Notes: generated by a model not told the origin, from the letters alone. A stretch of DNA of 9,845 nucleotides from Tychonema litorale BBK16 (GCF_021648855.1 NZ_JAKJHX010000135.1:4186-14030); one strand, 5' to 3'. Positions 1 through 7,052 are shown, counted from the stretch's first letter. Numbers and translations: made by a program.

Positions 1-197
1 AGACCATTCAGCCCTTCGACTTCGCTCAGGGTACGATGTATTTCTGGTCACTGAGCGTAGTCGAAGTGTAATCTATAAAGCAGACCATTCAGCCCTTCGA
101 CTTCGCTCAGGGTACGATGTATTTCTGGTCACTGAGTGTAGTCGAAGTGTAATCTATAAAGCAACCATTCAGCCCTTCGACTTCGCTCAGGGTACGA
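1..197. repeat. Tandem 81-bp palindromic repeat, 2.4 copies
   Basis: Unit 1 starts at 1, unit 2 at 82 and a truncated unit 3 at 163. Units 1 and 2 each contain an inverted repeat of 16-nt arms with one internal T/T mismatch: 14-29 pairs with 51-66, and 95-110 with 132-147 (where a C-to-T change leaves a G-U pair). The third unit keeps only the left arm (175-190) and lacks one base near its start. The block ends 13 bp before the start codon of the following gene, so it replaces whatever 5' region that gene once had. The arm sequence (CTTCGACTTCGCTCAG) is of a kind that is highly dispersed in cyanobacterial genomes. No transposase is present. Confidence 0.9.
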
Positions 198-210
198 CTA
201 TTATTTAATT

Positions 211-1302
211 ATGCCAGAACAACGGATGACTATTTCCTTACCTAATTTGCTGCTAATCATAGCATCTTCCTTGCTGCTAGTGCTACTGTGGCAATTGCGG
301 AGCCTGCTAGTCATTCTGATGATATCAGTCGTGCTCGCGGCTTCGATTGTCCCGATCGTCAATTGGGCAGAAACGATGCGAGTTCCCCGCTGGCTGGCGG
401 TGATCATGGTTTATTTCGCTCTCATCGGCGGGTTTAGTGGGACAGTAGTATTAATCGGGCCGACGCTAATCGAACAAATAGAATTACTACTGCGGCAATT
501 ACCAGTTTATGCCGAAAGTCTGGAAACCGTGGTAACCAGCTTGGCAAGTCGCCTTACCGACGATGCACCAACATTCATAAGTCAGCTATTAGATACTCAA
601 TCGTTGACAAATTGGCTGATTCGATCGAGTCAACAACTGGTTTTGCGATCGTACAGTTTAACTAGAGGCATTCTCGGCGGTTTCTTCAGTTTAGTTTTAG
701 CCTTATTTATCTCCGGTTACATGGTTGCCGACAGCGATACACTAATTAAAAGTTTAGTGCAGTTTTTCCCGAAGCCTTGGGATGAACGTTTAGCCGCCCA
801 GGCCACGCCAATCGGTCAAAGAATGGGGAGTTACATTCGCGGGCGATTCCTAGTTTCTGGGATTTTAGGCATATTCATTACCACAGGTTTGAGCATTTTG
901 GGAATGCCGGAATTTTCTTTGGGCTTAGGTGCGATCGCAGGTGTGACTAACTTGATCCCATTTATCGGGCCCGTATTGGGAGCAGTACCAGCATTAATTG
1001 TAGCATTAGCTAAAGGTGGCTGGGTACTTTTGTGGGTATTATTATTATTTGTATTTATCCAAAACTTGGAAACTTACGTCCTCGATCCTTTGCTAGTTGG
1101 TTCCTCTGTTGGGGTACATCCTTTATATCAATTATTGTCTGTTTTAGGAGGAGTGCAAGTATTGGGAATTATTGGCGCTGTAATTGTCCCACCTTGGTTT
1201 GCAGGAGTGGCAGCTTTGATTGAAAACTTGTACTTAAAGCCGAAGCTGAGAAGTGAACATCGAGAGACAATCAATCAGGCTAAAAATAATTCTGATCCCT
1301 AA
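211..1302 (+). CDS. AI-2E family transporter (PerM/YdiK-type membrane protein)
   Basis: A 363-residue integral inner-membrane protein of the AI-2E transporter family (PF01594 type), the usual length for the family. Hydrophobic segments lie at about residues 10-50 (two closely spaced helices), 60-85, around 150-175, 210-235, 240-285 and 290-340, with a long polar stretch at about 85-150, as is typical. The family signature region is clear: after the segment with GLGAIAGV come N247-L-I-P250-F-I-G253-P254, then G257 and P260. Members include E. coli TqsA, an autoinducer-2 exporter, and others proposed to act as general permeases or cation/proton antiporters; most cyanobacterial copies have no assigned substrate, so a quorum-sensing role should not be assumed. 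The start at 211 has no Shine-Dalgarno; an in-frame ATG at 226 would remove only five residues. The gene lies immediately downstream of the tandem repeat and shows no operon link to the next gene (144-bp gap). Confidence 0.9.
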   Translation: MPEQRMTISLPNLLLIIASSLLLVLLWQLRSLLVILMISVVLAASIVPIVNWAETMRVPRWLAVIMVYFALIGGFSGTVVLIGPTLIEQIELLLRQLPVYAESLETVVTSLASRLTDDAPTFISQLLDTQSLTNWLIRSSQQLVLRSYSLTRGILGGFFSLVLALFISGYMVADSDTLIKSLVQFFPKPWDERLAAQATPIGQRMGSYIRGRFLVSGILGIFITTGLSILGMPEFSLGLGAIAGVTNLIPFIGPVLGAVPALIVALAKGGWVLLWVLLLFVFIQNLETYVLDPLLVGSSVGVHPLYQLLSVLGGVQVLGIIGAVIVPPWFAGVAALIENLYLKPKLRSEHRETINQAKNNSDP

Positions 1303-1319
1303 TAAATATCTCCCAAAAA

Positions 1320-1421
1320 ACCTGTTTTGAACAGGTAGGATGCCTGTTCAACAATAAATATGGTCGAGGTCTAATGTAGCACGGGCATCCTGCCTGTGTT
1401 TCCGAAACAGTTAAAAAAAAT
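1320..1421. repeat. Inverted-repeat element between genes (possible hairpin terminator)
   Basis: Bases 1331-1347 pair with 1381-1397 over 17 positions, the only two non-Watson-Crick positions being G-U compatible in RNA. A second short hairpin, CCTGTT-TTG-AACAGG, occupies 1321-1335 and overlaps the left arm, so two folds compete. The core GGGCATCCTGCC recurs in the element at 3113-3225, so this is probably a dispersed MITE or REP-like family. A transcript of the preceding gene would end in a strong stem-loop, but no run of U follows, so termination is only a possibility. Confidence 0.6.
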
Positions 1422-1446
1422 CTTTCTCCCAAACTTTAACTAAAAA

Positions 1447-2781
1447 ATGATTTTATCCAAATTGTCCCGGTCAATCAAATTGCAATTCAAACGCGCTTTC
1501 TGCATTTTACTTGCTTTAAATCTGCTCATATTAAGTGGCTGTCAAAACAGCAGCACACTCAGTGCCAAAAAGAGCGATATCATCAAGCTGACACTGTGGC
1601 ATGGCATCAATCCTCCCCCCAACCGAGATGTCTTTCAAACCCTCACCGAAAAATTCAACAAAACACATCCCAATATCCAAGTAGAAGCACTGTATATCGG
1701 TCAGCCAGACCAACAAATGCCAAAAATTCTGACATCAATTGTCGGAAATTCTCCCCCAGATTTGCTGTGGAATACTCCCACAATGGCAGGGAAATTAGCA
1801 GAACTGGAAGCAATTCAACCACTAGAAAAATGGCTTGACAAATCTCTTGTCAAAGCCGAAATTGATCCGTCACTGTTCGAGTCAATGGAACTGGATGGAC
1901 ACACTTGGTCAATTCCCTTAGCCACAAATAACACAGCAATATTTTACCGTCCCAGCTTATTCAAAGCAGCAGGAATCACAGAATTGCCACAGACTTGGCC
2001 ACAATTAAAGCAAGTAGCCCGATCGCTCACCCGTGACACCAACGGAGACGATCGCATCGATCAACACGGCATACTGCTCCCCCTAGGCAAAGGAGAATGG
2101 ACAGTATTTACCTGGCTACCATTCATGTTGAGTGCAGGAGGCGAACTCATGGCCCCAATGACCCCCCCAATGACCAAAACTCCCGTACCTCAAATAGACA
2201 GTCCAGGCTCTCTCGCCGCCTTAGAATTGTGGAGTGACTTGTTAAAAGAAGGTTCAGCCATACTCTCAGCACCCGAACGCGGTTACGAACTCGACAACTT
2301 CATTGCCGGCAAAGTCGCCATGCAAATTACCGGCCCTTGGACATTAACACAATTGCAGCAAAGCGCGATCGACTATGGAGCGATTCCCATACCAGCTCTC
2401 ACACGCGCCGCCACCGTTGTTGGGGGTGAACACCTATTTTTAATGAAAACTTCGCCAGAACGAGAAAAAGCAGGGCTAGAATTCTTAGAGTACACCCTCG
2501 GTGAAGAGTTCCAAACCGCCTGGGCCTTGGGAACAGGTTACTTGCCAATTAACCTCAAATCGAGACAAAGCGAAACTTATCAAAAATTTGTCAGCAAAAC
2601 TCCAATTTTGGGAGTATTTTTAGCACAAATGAAATCAGCCCGATCGCGCCCCATTATTTCAGGTTACTCCCGACTCTCAGAAAACCTAGGCCGCGCCATA
2701 GAAGCAACCCTTCTCGGTCGATCGCCCGAAAATGCCCTCAAAGAAGCCCAAGAGCGTTTGGCGCTAACATTAGATCACTAA
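1447..2781 (+). CDS. Sugar-type ABC transporter substrate-binding lipoprotein
   Basis: A 444-residue extracellular solute-binding protein of family 1 (SBP_bac_1; MalE/UgpB-like), the usual family size. The N terminus is a lipoprotein signal: basic residues at 5-16, a hydrophobic core at about 17-30 and a lipobox L29-S30-G31-C32, so the mature protein is lipid-anchored at Cys32. Typical features follow: LTLWHG at the first strand, a segment reading PDLLWNTP, and GKVAMQITGPWTL, where the family has a conserved G-x-x-A-M--GPW element. A calcium-loop-like stretch D197-T-N199-G-D201-D-R-I-D205 matches the DxNxDxxxD pattern common in these proteins. A short Met/Pro-rich insertion (MAPMTPPMTKTPVP) near residue 235 looks like local duplication. 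The ligand is probably a sugar, oligosaccharide or glycerol-3-phosphate-like compound, but nothing here fixes it. No permease or ATPase gene lies within the window, so the gene is solitary. No clear Shine-Dalgarno precedes the ATG. Confidence 0.88.
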   Translation: MILSKLSRSIKLQFKRAFCILLALNLLILSGCQNSSTLSAKKSDIIKLTLWHGINPPPNRDVFQTLTEKFNKTHPNIQVEALYIGQPDQQMPKILTSIVGNSPPDLLWNTPTMAGKLAELEAIQPLEKWLDKSLVKAEIDPSLFESMELDGHTWSIPLATNNTAIFYRPSLFKAAGITELPQTWPQLKQVARSLTRDTNGDDRIDQHGILLPLGKGEWTVFTWLPFMLSAGGELMAPMTPPMTKTPVPQIDSPGSLAALELWSDLLKEGSAILSAPERGYELDNFIAGKVAMQITGPWTLTQLQQSAIDYGAIPIPALTRAATVVGGEHLFLMKTSPEREKAGLEFLEYTLGEEFQTAWALGTGYLPINLKSRQSETYQKFVSKTPILGVFLAQMKSARSRPIISGYSRLSENLGRAIEATLLGRSPENALKEAQERLALTLDH

Positions 2782-3361
2782 AAAAACAGAATACCCAGAT
2801 ACTCGACTTCTTCAATAAGTAGGGTATCTGAAGTGCGATCGCATTTGACGTTAGATTTGAGATTTAAAATGTGAGAATTACTCCGACGGATTTATCCGGC
2901 GATTCCTTAGAAACAAATTAACACCCGTTCTTGCCCGGTAATAAATCTTTAACAAAAACCCAAAATTTGACGACCGAATGCTTCGTCCTTACAGATATAT
3001 TTGCAGAAAAGGGCTTTTGCTCACAAGGTATGAAAATTTCACGTGTAAATTTAATCGAACCCGAAAAAAAAACAGCATTCAACAGTCCAACAGAAAGTGA
3101 GTTCAAACTCACATCTTGCACCAATGTTAGCAACGGGCTAGAAGCCCGTTCCACAAAGAGTGAATTTTCTTGTGGGATGGGCATCCTGCCCGTTCATAAA
3201 AGGCTAATTGAGAATGGTGCAAGATCTCTGTTCAAACGGTTCTTCTCCTACCAACCACCTATGTCCTACCATCACTTAAGAGAAAGTTTTTCCGATGCCC
3301 ATGCCCGTCCCGTGCCACTGACTGATGCCCCAACGATCGCCCACCTTTTCCCCAAACGACA
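2782..3361. other. 580-bp gene-free spacer before the histidine kinase
   Basis: This spacer holds a short inverted repeat just after the preceding gene (CAGATAC near 2798 with GTATCTG near 2825), one HIP1 site at 2835, and the palindromic element at 3113-3225 described separately. A 163-codon open frame beginning with TTG at 2931 runs through it into the kinase gene, but it crosses the repeat element, has no Shine-Dalgarno and resembles no family I know, so I do not annotate it. The stretch from about 3240 to 3361 shows no further structure. Confidence 0.5.
3113..3225. repeat. MITE-like palindromic element with 11-bp terminal inverted repeats
   Basis: The ends are perfect inverted repeats ATCTTGCACCA (3113-3123) and TGGTGCAAGAT (3215-3225). 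Inside, 3132-3155 pairs with 3171-3194 in a 24-nt imperfect inverted repeat (19 of 24 complementary), and each arm is itself a smaller palindrome (ACGGGCTAGAAGCCCGT; GGGCATCCTGCCC). There is no coding capacity, so it would have been mobilised in trans. The inner core is shared with the element at 1320-1421. Confidence 0.7.
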
Positions 3362-5836
3362 ATGCAGAAAAAGTTCCTTAACGCAATCAAAGGACATTCC
3401 TGGCGGTACTTCCTCTCAGTAGGCGCGATCGCACTCATCTACTTTTTGGCGTCCAAATTCGCCATTTCCACACTCACACTGAGTCCCGAAGTATCCCCCA
3501 TGTGGCCAGCAGCGGGAATTGCCCAAGTCGCCCTCCTGCTGTTCGGACGCCAACTGTGGCCAGGTATCGCCATCGGAGGCTTCCTCTTCAGCCTCACTTC
3601 CCCCTCAGCTAACATCGCCATCGCATTCATCTCAGCCAGTGGGAGAGCCCTACAAGCATGGACGGGAACTTACCTACTACAAAAAATCAACTTCAGCGCC
3701 GGACTCGATCGGGTTAATGACGTGTTAGGAATAGTTGGACTAGCAGCCTTCGGGTCTACCCTGATCAACTCCACCATCGGCAGCCTTGTCCAATGTCTAA
3801 CAGGTTTATCTACTTGGAGCAATTTAGGCACAATTTGGGCGACTTGGTGGGTAGGAGACGCGATGGGAATTTTGCTCATCGCCCCCCTCATCCTGACTTG
3901 GCGTGAATTTCCCTCCGTCAAAACCCATCGTCAGCAGATCATCGAACGCGCCATTTGGCTAGTGCTACTATTAGCCGTTGGCTGGCTAGTTTTCTGTTCC
4001 CGCACCCGCGCCGCCTACGCCCGCTATCCCCTCGAATACCTGCCCTTTCCCCTAGTAGTTTGGGCAGCATTTCGATTTGGCCAGCGCTACACAGCCCTCT
4101 CCAACTTCATCCTGTGTGGCTTCGCCATCTGGGGCATAGCCAGAGGCAGCGGCCCATTTCTGAAACACGCCAGCAACATTCCCCAAGCAGTGTTATCCCT
4201 GCAAGCCTTCATAGCCGTCATCGCCGTCACAGGCCTAGTCTTAGCCGCCACCGTAGCCGAACGTCGCCAAGCCGAAACCTTTCTGCGCGCCAGCGAAGCC
4301 AGCCTCGCCAACGCCCAGCGCATCGCCCAATTGGGAAACTGGGACTTAGACCGCACCACCCAACAACTACGATGGTCTGACGAGATTTATCGCATCCTCA
4401 GACAACCACCTGGCAGCTTTGAACCCAGTCTAGAAGCGTTCTTGGAGTATGTACACCCTGAAGACAGAGAATTAGTCAAGACATCCATTGAAGCTGCTTT
4501 GTTTCAACAACAGCCTTACAGCATCGACTACCGATTGTTACTTCTCGATGGGTGCGATCGCACAGTCTGCGAACAAGCAGCAGTAAACTCTAGCTATATC
4601 ACCAGTACCGTCCAAGACATCACAGACCGAAAACGAGCCGAAGCAGCCCTCAGATCATCGGAAGAGCGATTTTCCAAAGCTTTTCACGCATCACCAGTGG
4701 GAATCAGCATCTGTACCCTCACAGACGGATGTTTCCTAGATGCCAATGAAAGCTTTTTGCGCCAGTTAGGCTGGGAACGCCAGGAATTCCTCGGCCACAC
4801 AGCCGAGGAATTAGCAATATTTGTCAATCCAGAAGACGGACGACGAATCACCCATACTTTGCGATCGCAAAATTCCATCAGCAATCAAGAAGTTTTAATT
4901 CGCACCAAAACAGGCGAAGAACGCGATTGGCTAATGTCGGTCGAACTCATTCACCTCGCCACCAATCAGTGCATTTTAATCATGACCAGCGACATCACCG
5001 AAGCCAAACGAGCCGAAGAATTTCGCCGGGCCGCATTAGCCGCCGAAGCCGCCAACCGCTCGAAAAGCGAATTTCTCGCCAACATGAGCCACGAACTGAG
5101 AACCCCCCTCAATGCGATTATTGGCTACAGCGAACTTCTGCAAGAGGATGCCGAAGACCTCGGTGCTGAAGAGTTCGTCAGTGACCTCAAGAGAATTAGT
5201 ACGGCTGGTCAACATTTGCTAGCAATTATTAAAGATATCCTCGACTTCTCTAAGATTGAAGCCGGTCGGATGAAACTAGACCTGGAACATTTCAGCATCT
5301 TAAATTTGGTCGAAGATGTAGCCGCCATGATCGCCTTAATGGCAGACAAAAATTCTAATATTTTAGACATACAATGCACTGACGATATTGGTGATATGTA
5401 TACAGACTTGACTAAACTCCGCGAGTGCTTGCTCAATCTTCTTAGCAATGCCTCTAAATTTACTTTCTCTGGGGTGATTACTTTCGTCGTTACCCGCCAA
5501 GAAGTCAAAATTACCGAAGAGTCTGCGGCGGAAGAGGAAGTTCATGAAGAACCAGAAAATAATTTACCTCTGATATCTACCAAGTCTCCATCTCAAGACT
5601 GGATCGTTTTCACGGTCAAAGATACTGGCATTGGTATGACTTCGGATCAGTTGACCAAAGTGTTCGAGCCCTTCACCCAAGCTGATTCCTCAAGCACTAA
5701 GAAGTACGGCGGAACAGGTTTGGGACTGACGATTACCAAAAAATACTGCAAAATGATGGGTGGAGACATTAGAGCTGTCACCGAGTTGGAGCAAGGTTCT
5801 ACTTTTGTAATTCGCCTGCCAGCCAATCTCAGCTAA
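3362..5836 (+). CDS. Membrane sensor histidine kinase, MASE1-PAS-PAS-HisKA-HATPase
   Basis: An 824-residue membrane-bound sensor kinase. Residues about 12-300 form a multi-helix MASE1 sensor with the characteristic SPMWPAAGIA stretch near residue 43. Two PAS/PAC modules follow, about 308-428 and 431-555, each ending in a DIT-(D/E)-x-K-R-A-E linker. The dimerisation domain has the H-box MSHELRTPLN with phospho-acceptor His577. The ATPase domain has an N box (N692, N696), a G1 box D754-T-G-I-G and a G2 box G783-G-T-G-L-G-L. An acidic, probably disordered insertion of about 30 residues (roughly 715-745, ending SPSQD) lies between the N and G1 boxes. There is no receiver domain and no response-regulator gene nearby, so it is an orphan kinase. 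The ligand is unknown; MASE1 domains are membrane sensors of undefined signals. The first PAS is slightly short in its last strands. The ATG at 3362 lacks a good Shine-Dalgarno. Confidence 0.93.
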   Translation: MQKKFLNAIKGHSWRYFLSVGAIALIYFLASKFAISTLTLSPEVSPMWPAAGIAQVALLLFGRQLWPGIAIGGFLFSLTSPSANIAIAFISASGRALQAWTGTYLLQKINFSAGLDRVNDVLGIVGLAAFGSTLINSTIGSLVQCLTGLSTWSNLGTIWATWWVGDAMGILLIAPLILTWREFPSVKTHRQQIIERAIWLVLLLAVGWLVFCSRTRAAYARYPLEYLPFPLVVWAAFRFGQRYTALSNFILCGFAIWGIARGSGPFLKHASNIPQAVLSLQAFIAVIAVTGLVLAATVAERRQAETFLRASEASLANAQRIAQLGNWDLDRTTQQLRWSDEIYRILRQPPGSFEPSLEAFLEYVHPEDRELVKTSIEAALFQQQPYSIDYRLLLLDGCDRTVCEQAAVNSSYITSTVQDITDRKRAEAALRSSEERFSKAFHASPVGISICTLTDGCFLDANESFLRQLGWERQEFLGHTAEELAIFVNPEDGRRITHTLRSQNSISNQEVLIRTKTGEERDWLMSVELIHLATNQCILIMTSDITEAKRAEEFRRAALAAEAANRSKSEFLANMSHELRTPLNAIIGYSELLQEDAEDLGAEEFVSDLKRISTAGQHLLAIIKDILDFSKIEAGRMKLDLEHFSILNLVEDVAAMIALMADKNSNILDIQCTDDIGDMYTDLTKLRECLLNLLSNASKFTFSGVITFVVTRQEVKITEESAAEEEVHEEPENNLPLISTKSPSQDWIVFTVKDTGIGMTSDQLTKVFEPFTQADSSSTKKYGGTGLGLTITKKYCKMMGGDIRAVTELEQGSTFVIRLPANLS

Positions 5837-6154
5837 ATTCCCACATTAAGCCTTGATTTATAAGGAGTTTGGCAGAAATCTAGTGCTCATATTGCCCCGC
5901 TTCGCAGCCGATCGAAAAAAAAGTTGTATTATCCCCTTGACAGTCTTGTAGTACCTGTTGTAGTATAAGTGTATGGCAAAGGAAAAAGAGCTTCAAAGCT
6001 TTATCCTAAAAGCAATATGAACCTTGGAAACTGAATAGATAATTAATCATGTCACATACTTTTGGACATTGGCGGTATAAACTGCGATCGCAATAACTTC
6101 CTTGAGTTGTAGTACGCAGAGTCAACCGTCATCCCGTCCAAACAGAAATCTTGT
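5837..6154. other. Spacer and leader upstream of the tRNA array
   Basis: This is a gene-free region of 318 bases. It contains the promoter at 5937-5966 and then about 185 nt of probable leader before the first tRNA. The leader holds a small hairpin (AGCTT-CA-AAGCT near 5990) and a HIP1 site at 6084. I see no open frame, no further tRNA and no clear terminator for the kinase gene; a run of eight A at about 5915-5922 has no stem upstream of note. Confidence 0.5.
5937..5966 (+). promoter_or_regulatory. Predicted sigma-70 promoter of the tRNA array
   Basis: A consensus -35 box TTGACA (5937-5942) is followed, after 18 bp, by TAGTAT (5961-5966), which matches the -10 consensus at four of six positions. 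It lies about 100 bp after the kinase gene and reads toward the tRNA array. No other equally good promoter is apparent between here and the end of the array, so it may drive the whole unit. Confidence 0.55.
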
Positions 6155-6227
6155 GGGGCTGTAGCTCAATTGGGAGAGCGTCGCTCTGCAAAAGCGATTT
6201 TCGTGAGTTCAAATCTCACTCTAACCT
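6155..6227 (+). tRNA. tRNA-Cys (GCA) with a collapsed acceptor stem
   Basis: The D arm is perfect (GCTC/GAGC with loop AATTGGGA), as are the anticodon arm (TCGCT/AGCGA, loop CTGCAAA, anticodon GCA at 6188-6190) and the T arm (GTGAG/CTCAC, loop TTCAAAT). The discriminator is T (6227), the cysteine identity base. The acceptor strands GGGGCTG and TCTAACC pair only at positions 1-72 and 2-71, with a G-U at 7-66; positions 3 to 6 are mismatched. The gene is therefore either decayed or needs correction at the RNA level. CCA is not encoded. Confidence 0.72.
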
Positions 6228-6248
6228 TTGTTCCTTACTTTCTATCTT

Positions 6249-6330
6249 GGGTTGGCCCTCCTAATTGGTATGGTAGCTGTCTGTAAAACAGTAGCTTAAA
6301 GCGTTGCTGGTTCAATTCCAGCCCGACCCA
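6249..6330 (+). tRNA. tRNA-Tyr (GTA)
   Basis: The acceptor GGGTTGG/CCGACCC pairs fully with one G-U. The anticodon loop CTGTAAA gives GTA. A class II variable arm (GC-TTAAA-GC) fits bacterial tyrosine tRNA. The T arm is GCTGG/CCAGC with loop TTCAATT, and the discriminator is A. CCA is not encoded. Confidence 0.88.
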
Positions 6331-6335
6331 TTTGT

Positions 6336-6452
6336 AACTGTATTAAGACTTACATAAAAAACCAGGTTTCTATGACAATAACTCTCGCAGAGATGCCATA
6401 TTTTGATCGGAAACCGGGTTTTTGCCCTATCCGAAAGTCCTATGATACAGTT
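6336..6452. repeat. MITE-like inverted-repeat element between tRNA genes
   Basis: The ends are AACTGTAT (6336-6343) and ATACAGTT (6445-6452). Inner arms 6357-6370 and 6410-6423 are complementary at 13 of 14 positions, and the right arm GAAACCGGGTTTTT is repeated exactly at 9326-9339, just after the RNA ligase gene. There is no coding capacity and I see no convincing target-site duplication. It widens the gap between the second and third tRNAs to 130 bp, whereas most spacers in the array are far shorter. Confidence 0.6.
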
Positions 6453-6460
6453 GCAATCAT

Positions 6461-6535
6461 GAGAACGAGTTGTAACAGGACAACAACTCAGTTAGCGCGA
6501 CTGAAGATTTGAGGGTTCAAATCCCTCCGTTCTCG
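6461..6535 (+). tRNA. tRNA-like gene, anticodon uncertain (GCG by position)
   Basis: The acceptor GAGAACG/CGTTCTC and T arm GAGGG/CCCTC (loop TTCAAAT) are perfect, and total length is 75 nt. The best anticodon arm is TCAGT/ACTGA with loop TAGCGCG, giving GCG (Arg) by position, but position 33 is A instead of the near-universal U and position 37 is C. The D arm can form GTTGT/ACAAC with a 9-nt loop lacking the GG pair. A phenylalanine-like string CTGAAGA overlaps the 3' side but cannot be folded as an anticodon loop. It could be a rearranged or decaying tRNA. The discriminator is G. Confidence 0.55.
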
Positions 6536-6539
6536 CTAT

Positions 6540-6626
6540 GGAGAAGTGGCCGAGTGGCTTATGGCACTTTCCTGCTAAGAAAGAGCGGTTTAACACCCGC
6601 CGTGGGTTCAAATCCCACCTTCTCCG
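6540..6626 (+). tRNA. tRNA-Ser (GCT)
   Basis: The acceptor GGAGAAG/CTTCTCC is perfect. The D stem is GCC/GGC, the anticodon arm CTTTC/GAAAG has loop CTGCTAA (anticodon GCT), and there is a long class II variable arm with stem GCGG/CCGC. The T arm is GTGGG/CCCAC with loop TTCAAAT, and the discriminator is G, as expected for serine. It starts only 5 nt after the previous tRNA. This is one of the best-formed members of the array. Confidence 0.92.
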
Positions 6627-6630
6627 TTTT

Positions 6631-6703
6631 CCCCCGATAACTCAGTTGGTAGAGTGCTTGTTTGAAGAACAAGAAGTCGTCAGTTCGATACTGACTTGGG
6701 GGA
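6631..6703 (+). tRNA. tRNA-Phe (GAA)
   Basis: The acceptor CCCCCGA pairs with TTGGGGG (one G-U), so the first pair is C1-G72, unusual outside proline tRNAs in bacteria. The D arm is ACTC/GAGT with loop AGTTGGTA; the anticodon arm CTTGT/ACAAG has loop TTGAAGA (GAA). The T arm is GTCAG/CTGAC with loop TTCGATA, and the discriminator is A. The gene follows tRNA-Ser by 4 nt. Confidence 0.88.
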
Positions 6704-6709
6704 TTGCGT

Positions 6710-6782
6710 TGCCTCATAGCTCAATTGGTAGAGCTGCACGCTGTTAACGTGATGGTTGTAGGTTCGAGTCCTACTGAGGCAG
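6710..6782 (+). tRNA. tRNA-Asn (GTT), CCA encoded
   Basis: The acceptor TGCCTCA/TGAGGCA is perfect with T1-A72. The D arm is GCTC/GAGC with loop AATTGGTA. The anticodon stem GCACG/CGTGA has a 27-43 G-A mismatch; loop CTGTTAA gives GTT. The T arm is GTAGG/CCTAC with loop TTCGAGT, and the discriminator is G (asparagine identity). CCA is encoded at 6783-6785, one of only three cases in this array. Confidence 0.9.
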
Positions 6783-6799
6783 CCATTTTTCAAATTACC

Positions 6800-6866
6800 G
6801 GGTGGACAAATTGGCAAATTCGTCTATCTTTGAAACAAGATGTTATCTGTGTTCAAAATCTACCCT
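6800..6866 (+). pseudogene. Truncated tRNA remnant, glutamine-like anticodon loop
   Basis: GGGTGGA (6800-6806) pairs with TCTACCC (6859-6865) over seven positions with one G-U, as an acceptor stem would. A D-loop-like AATTGGCAAATT and the string CTTTGAA, identical to the anticodon loop of the tRNA-Gln just downstream, lie between. A T-loop-like TTCAAAA is present, but there is no room for the 3' strand of a T stem: the element is 67 nt long, about six short. I read it as a tRNA that lost part of its T arm. Confidence 0.4.
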
Positions 6867-6879
6867 GATATTCAATTAT

Positions 6880-6953
6880 TGGGAAGTCGCCTAATCGGTA
6901 TGGCACCGCTCTTTGAAAGCGGACAAATGCAGGTTCAAGCCCTGCCTTCCCAG
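6880..6953 (+). tRNA. tRNA-Gln (TTG)
   Basis: The acceptor TGGGAAG/CTTCCCA is perfect with T1-A72, the weak first pair that glutaminyl-tRNA synthetase favours. The D stem is GCC/GGC; the anticodon arm CCGCT/AGCGG has loop CTTTGAA (TTG). The T arm is GCAGG/CCTGC with loop TTCAAGC, and the discriminator is G. CCA is not encoded. Confidence 0.93.
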
Positions 6954-6978
6954 TTCTGCTATTACCAAAGCAGATTAT

Positions 6979-7052
6979 GCTCCTGTAGCCCAATTGGTAG
7001 AGGCTGCAATTTCAAAAATTGTGTGTTACTGGTTCAAATCCAGTCAGGAGTA
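6979..7052 (+). tRNA. tRNA-Leu (CAA), short variable arm, CCA encoded
   Basis: The acceptor GCTCCTG/CAGGAGT begins with a G1-U72 wobble. The D stem is GCC/GGC with loop containing AATTGGTAGA; the anticodon arm GCAAT/ATTGT has loop TTCAAAA (CAA). The variable region is only GTGTT (5 nt), whereas bacterial leucine tRNAs normally have a long variable arm. The T arm is ACTGG/CCAGT and the discriminator is A. CCA is encoded at 7053-7055. Overall sequence is closely similar to the Leu-TAG gene at 7487. Confidence 0.82.

Noticed and set aside
1..197. CRISPR array
   Set aside because: The repeat is 81 bp and directly tandem, with no unique spacers between units.
211..1302. Quorum-sensing autoinducer-2 system
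   Set aside because: The family name comes from one E. coli member. No luxS, lsr or other signalling gene is present, so the family label is kept without that role.
2931..3422. 163-codon open frame between the lipoprotein and kinase genes
   Set aside because: It starts with TTG, has no Shine-Dalgarno, crosses a palindromic repeat element, overlaps the start of the kinase gene and resembles no protein family I recognise.
6501..6507. Phenylalanine anticodon loop CTGAAGA in the tRNA-like gene at 6461
   Set aside because: The flanking bases cannot form an anticodon stem around it without using the T stem; the stem TCAGT/ACTGA is better. A Phe-derived origin remains possible.
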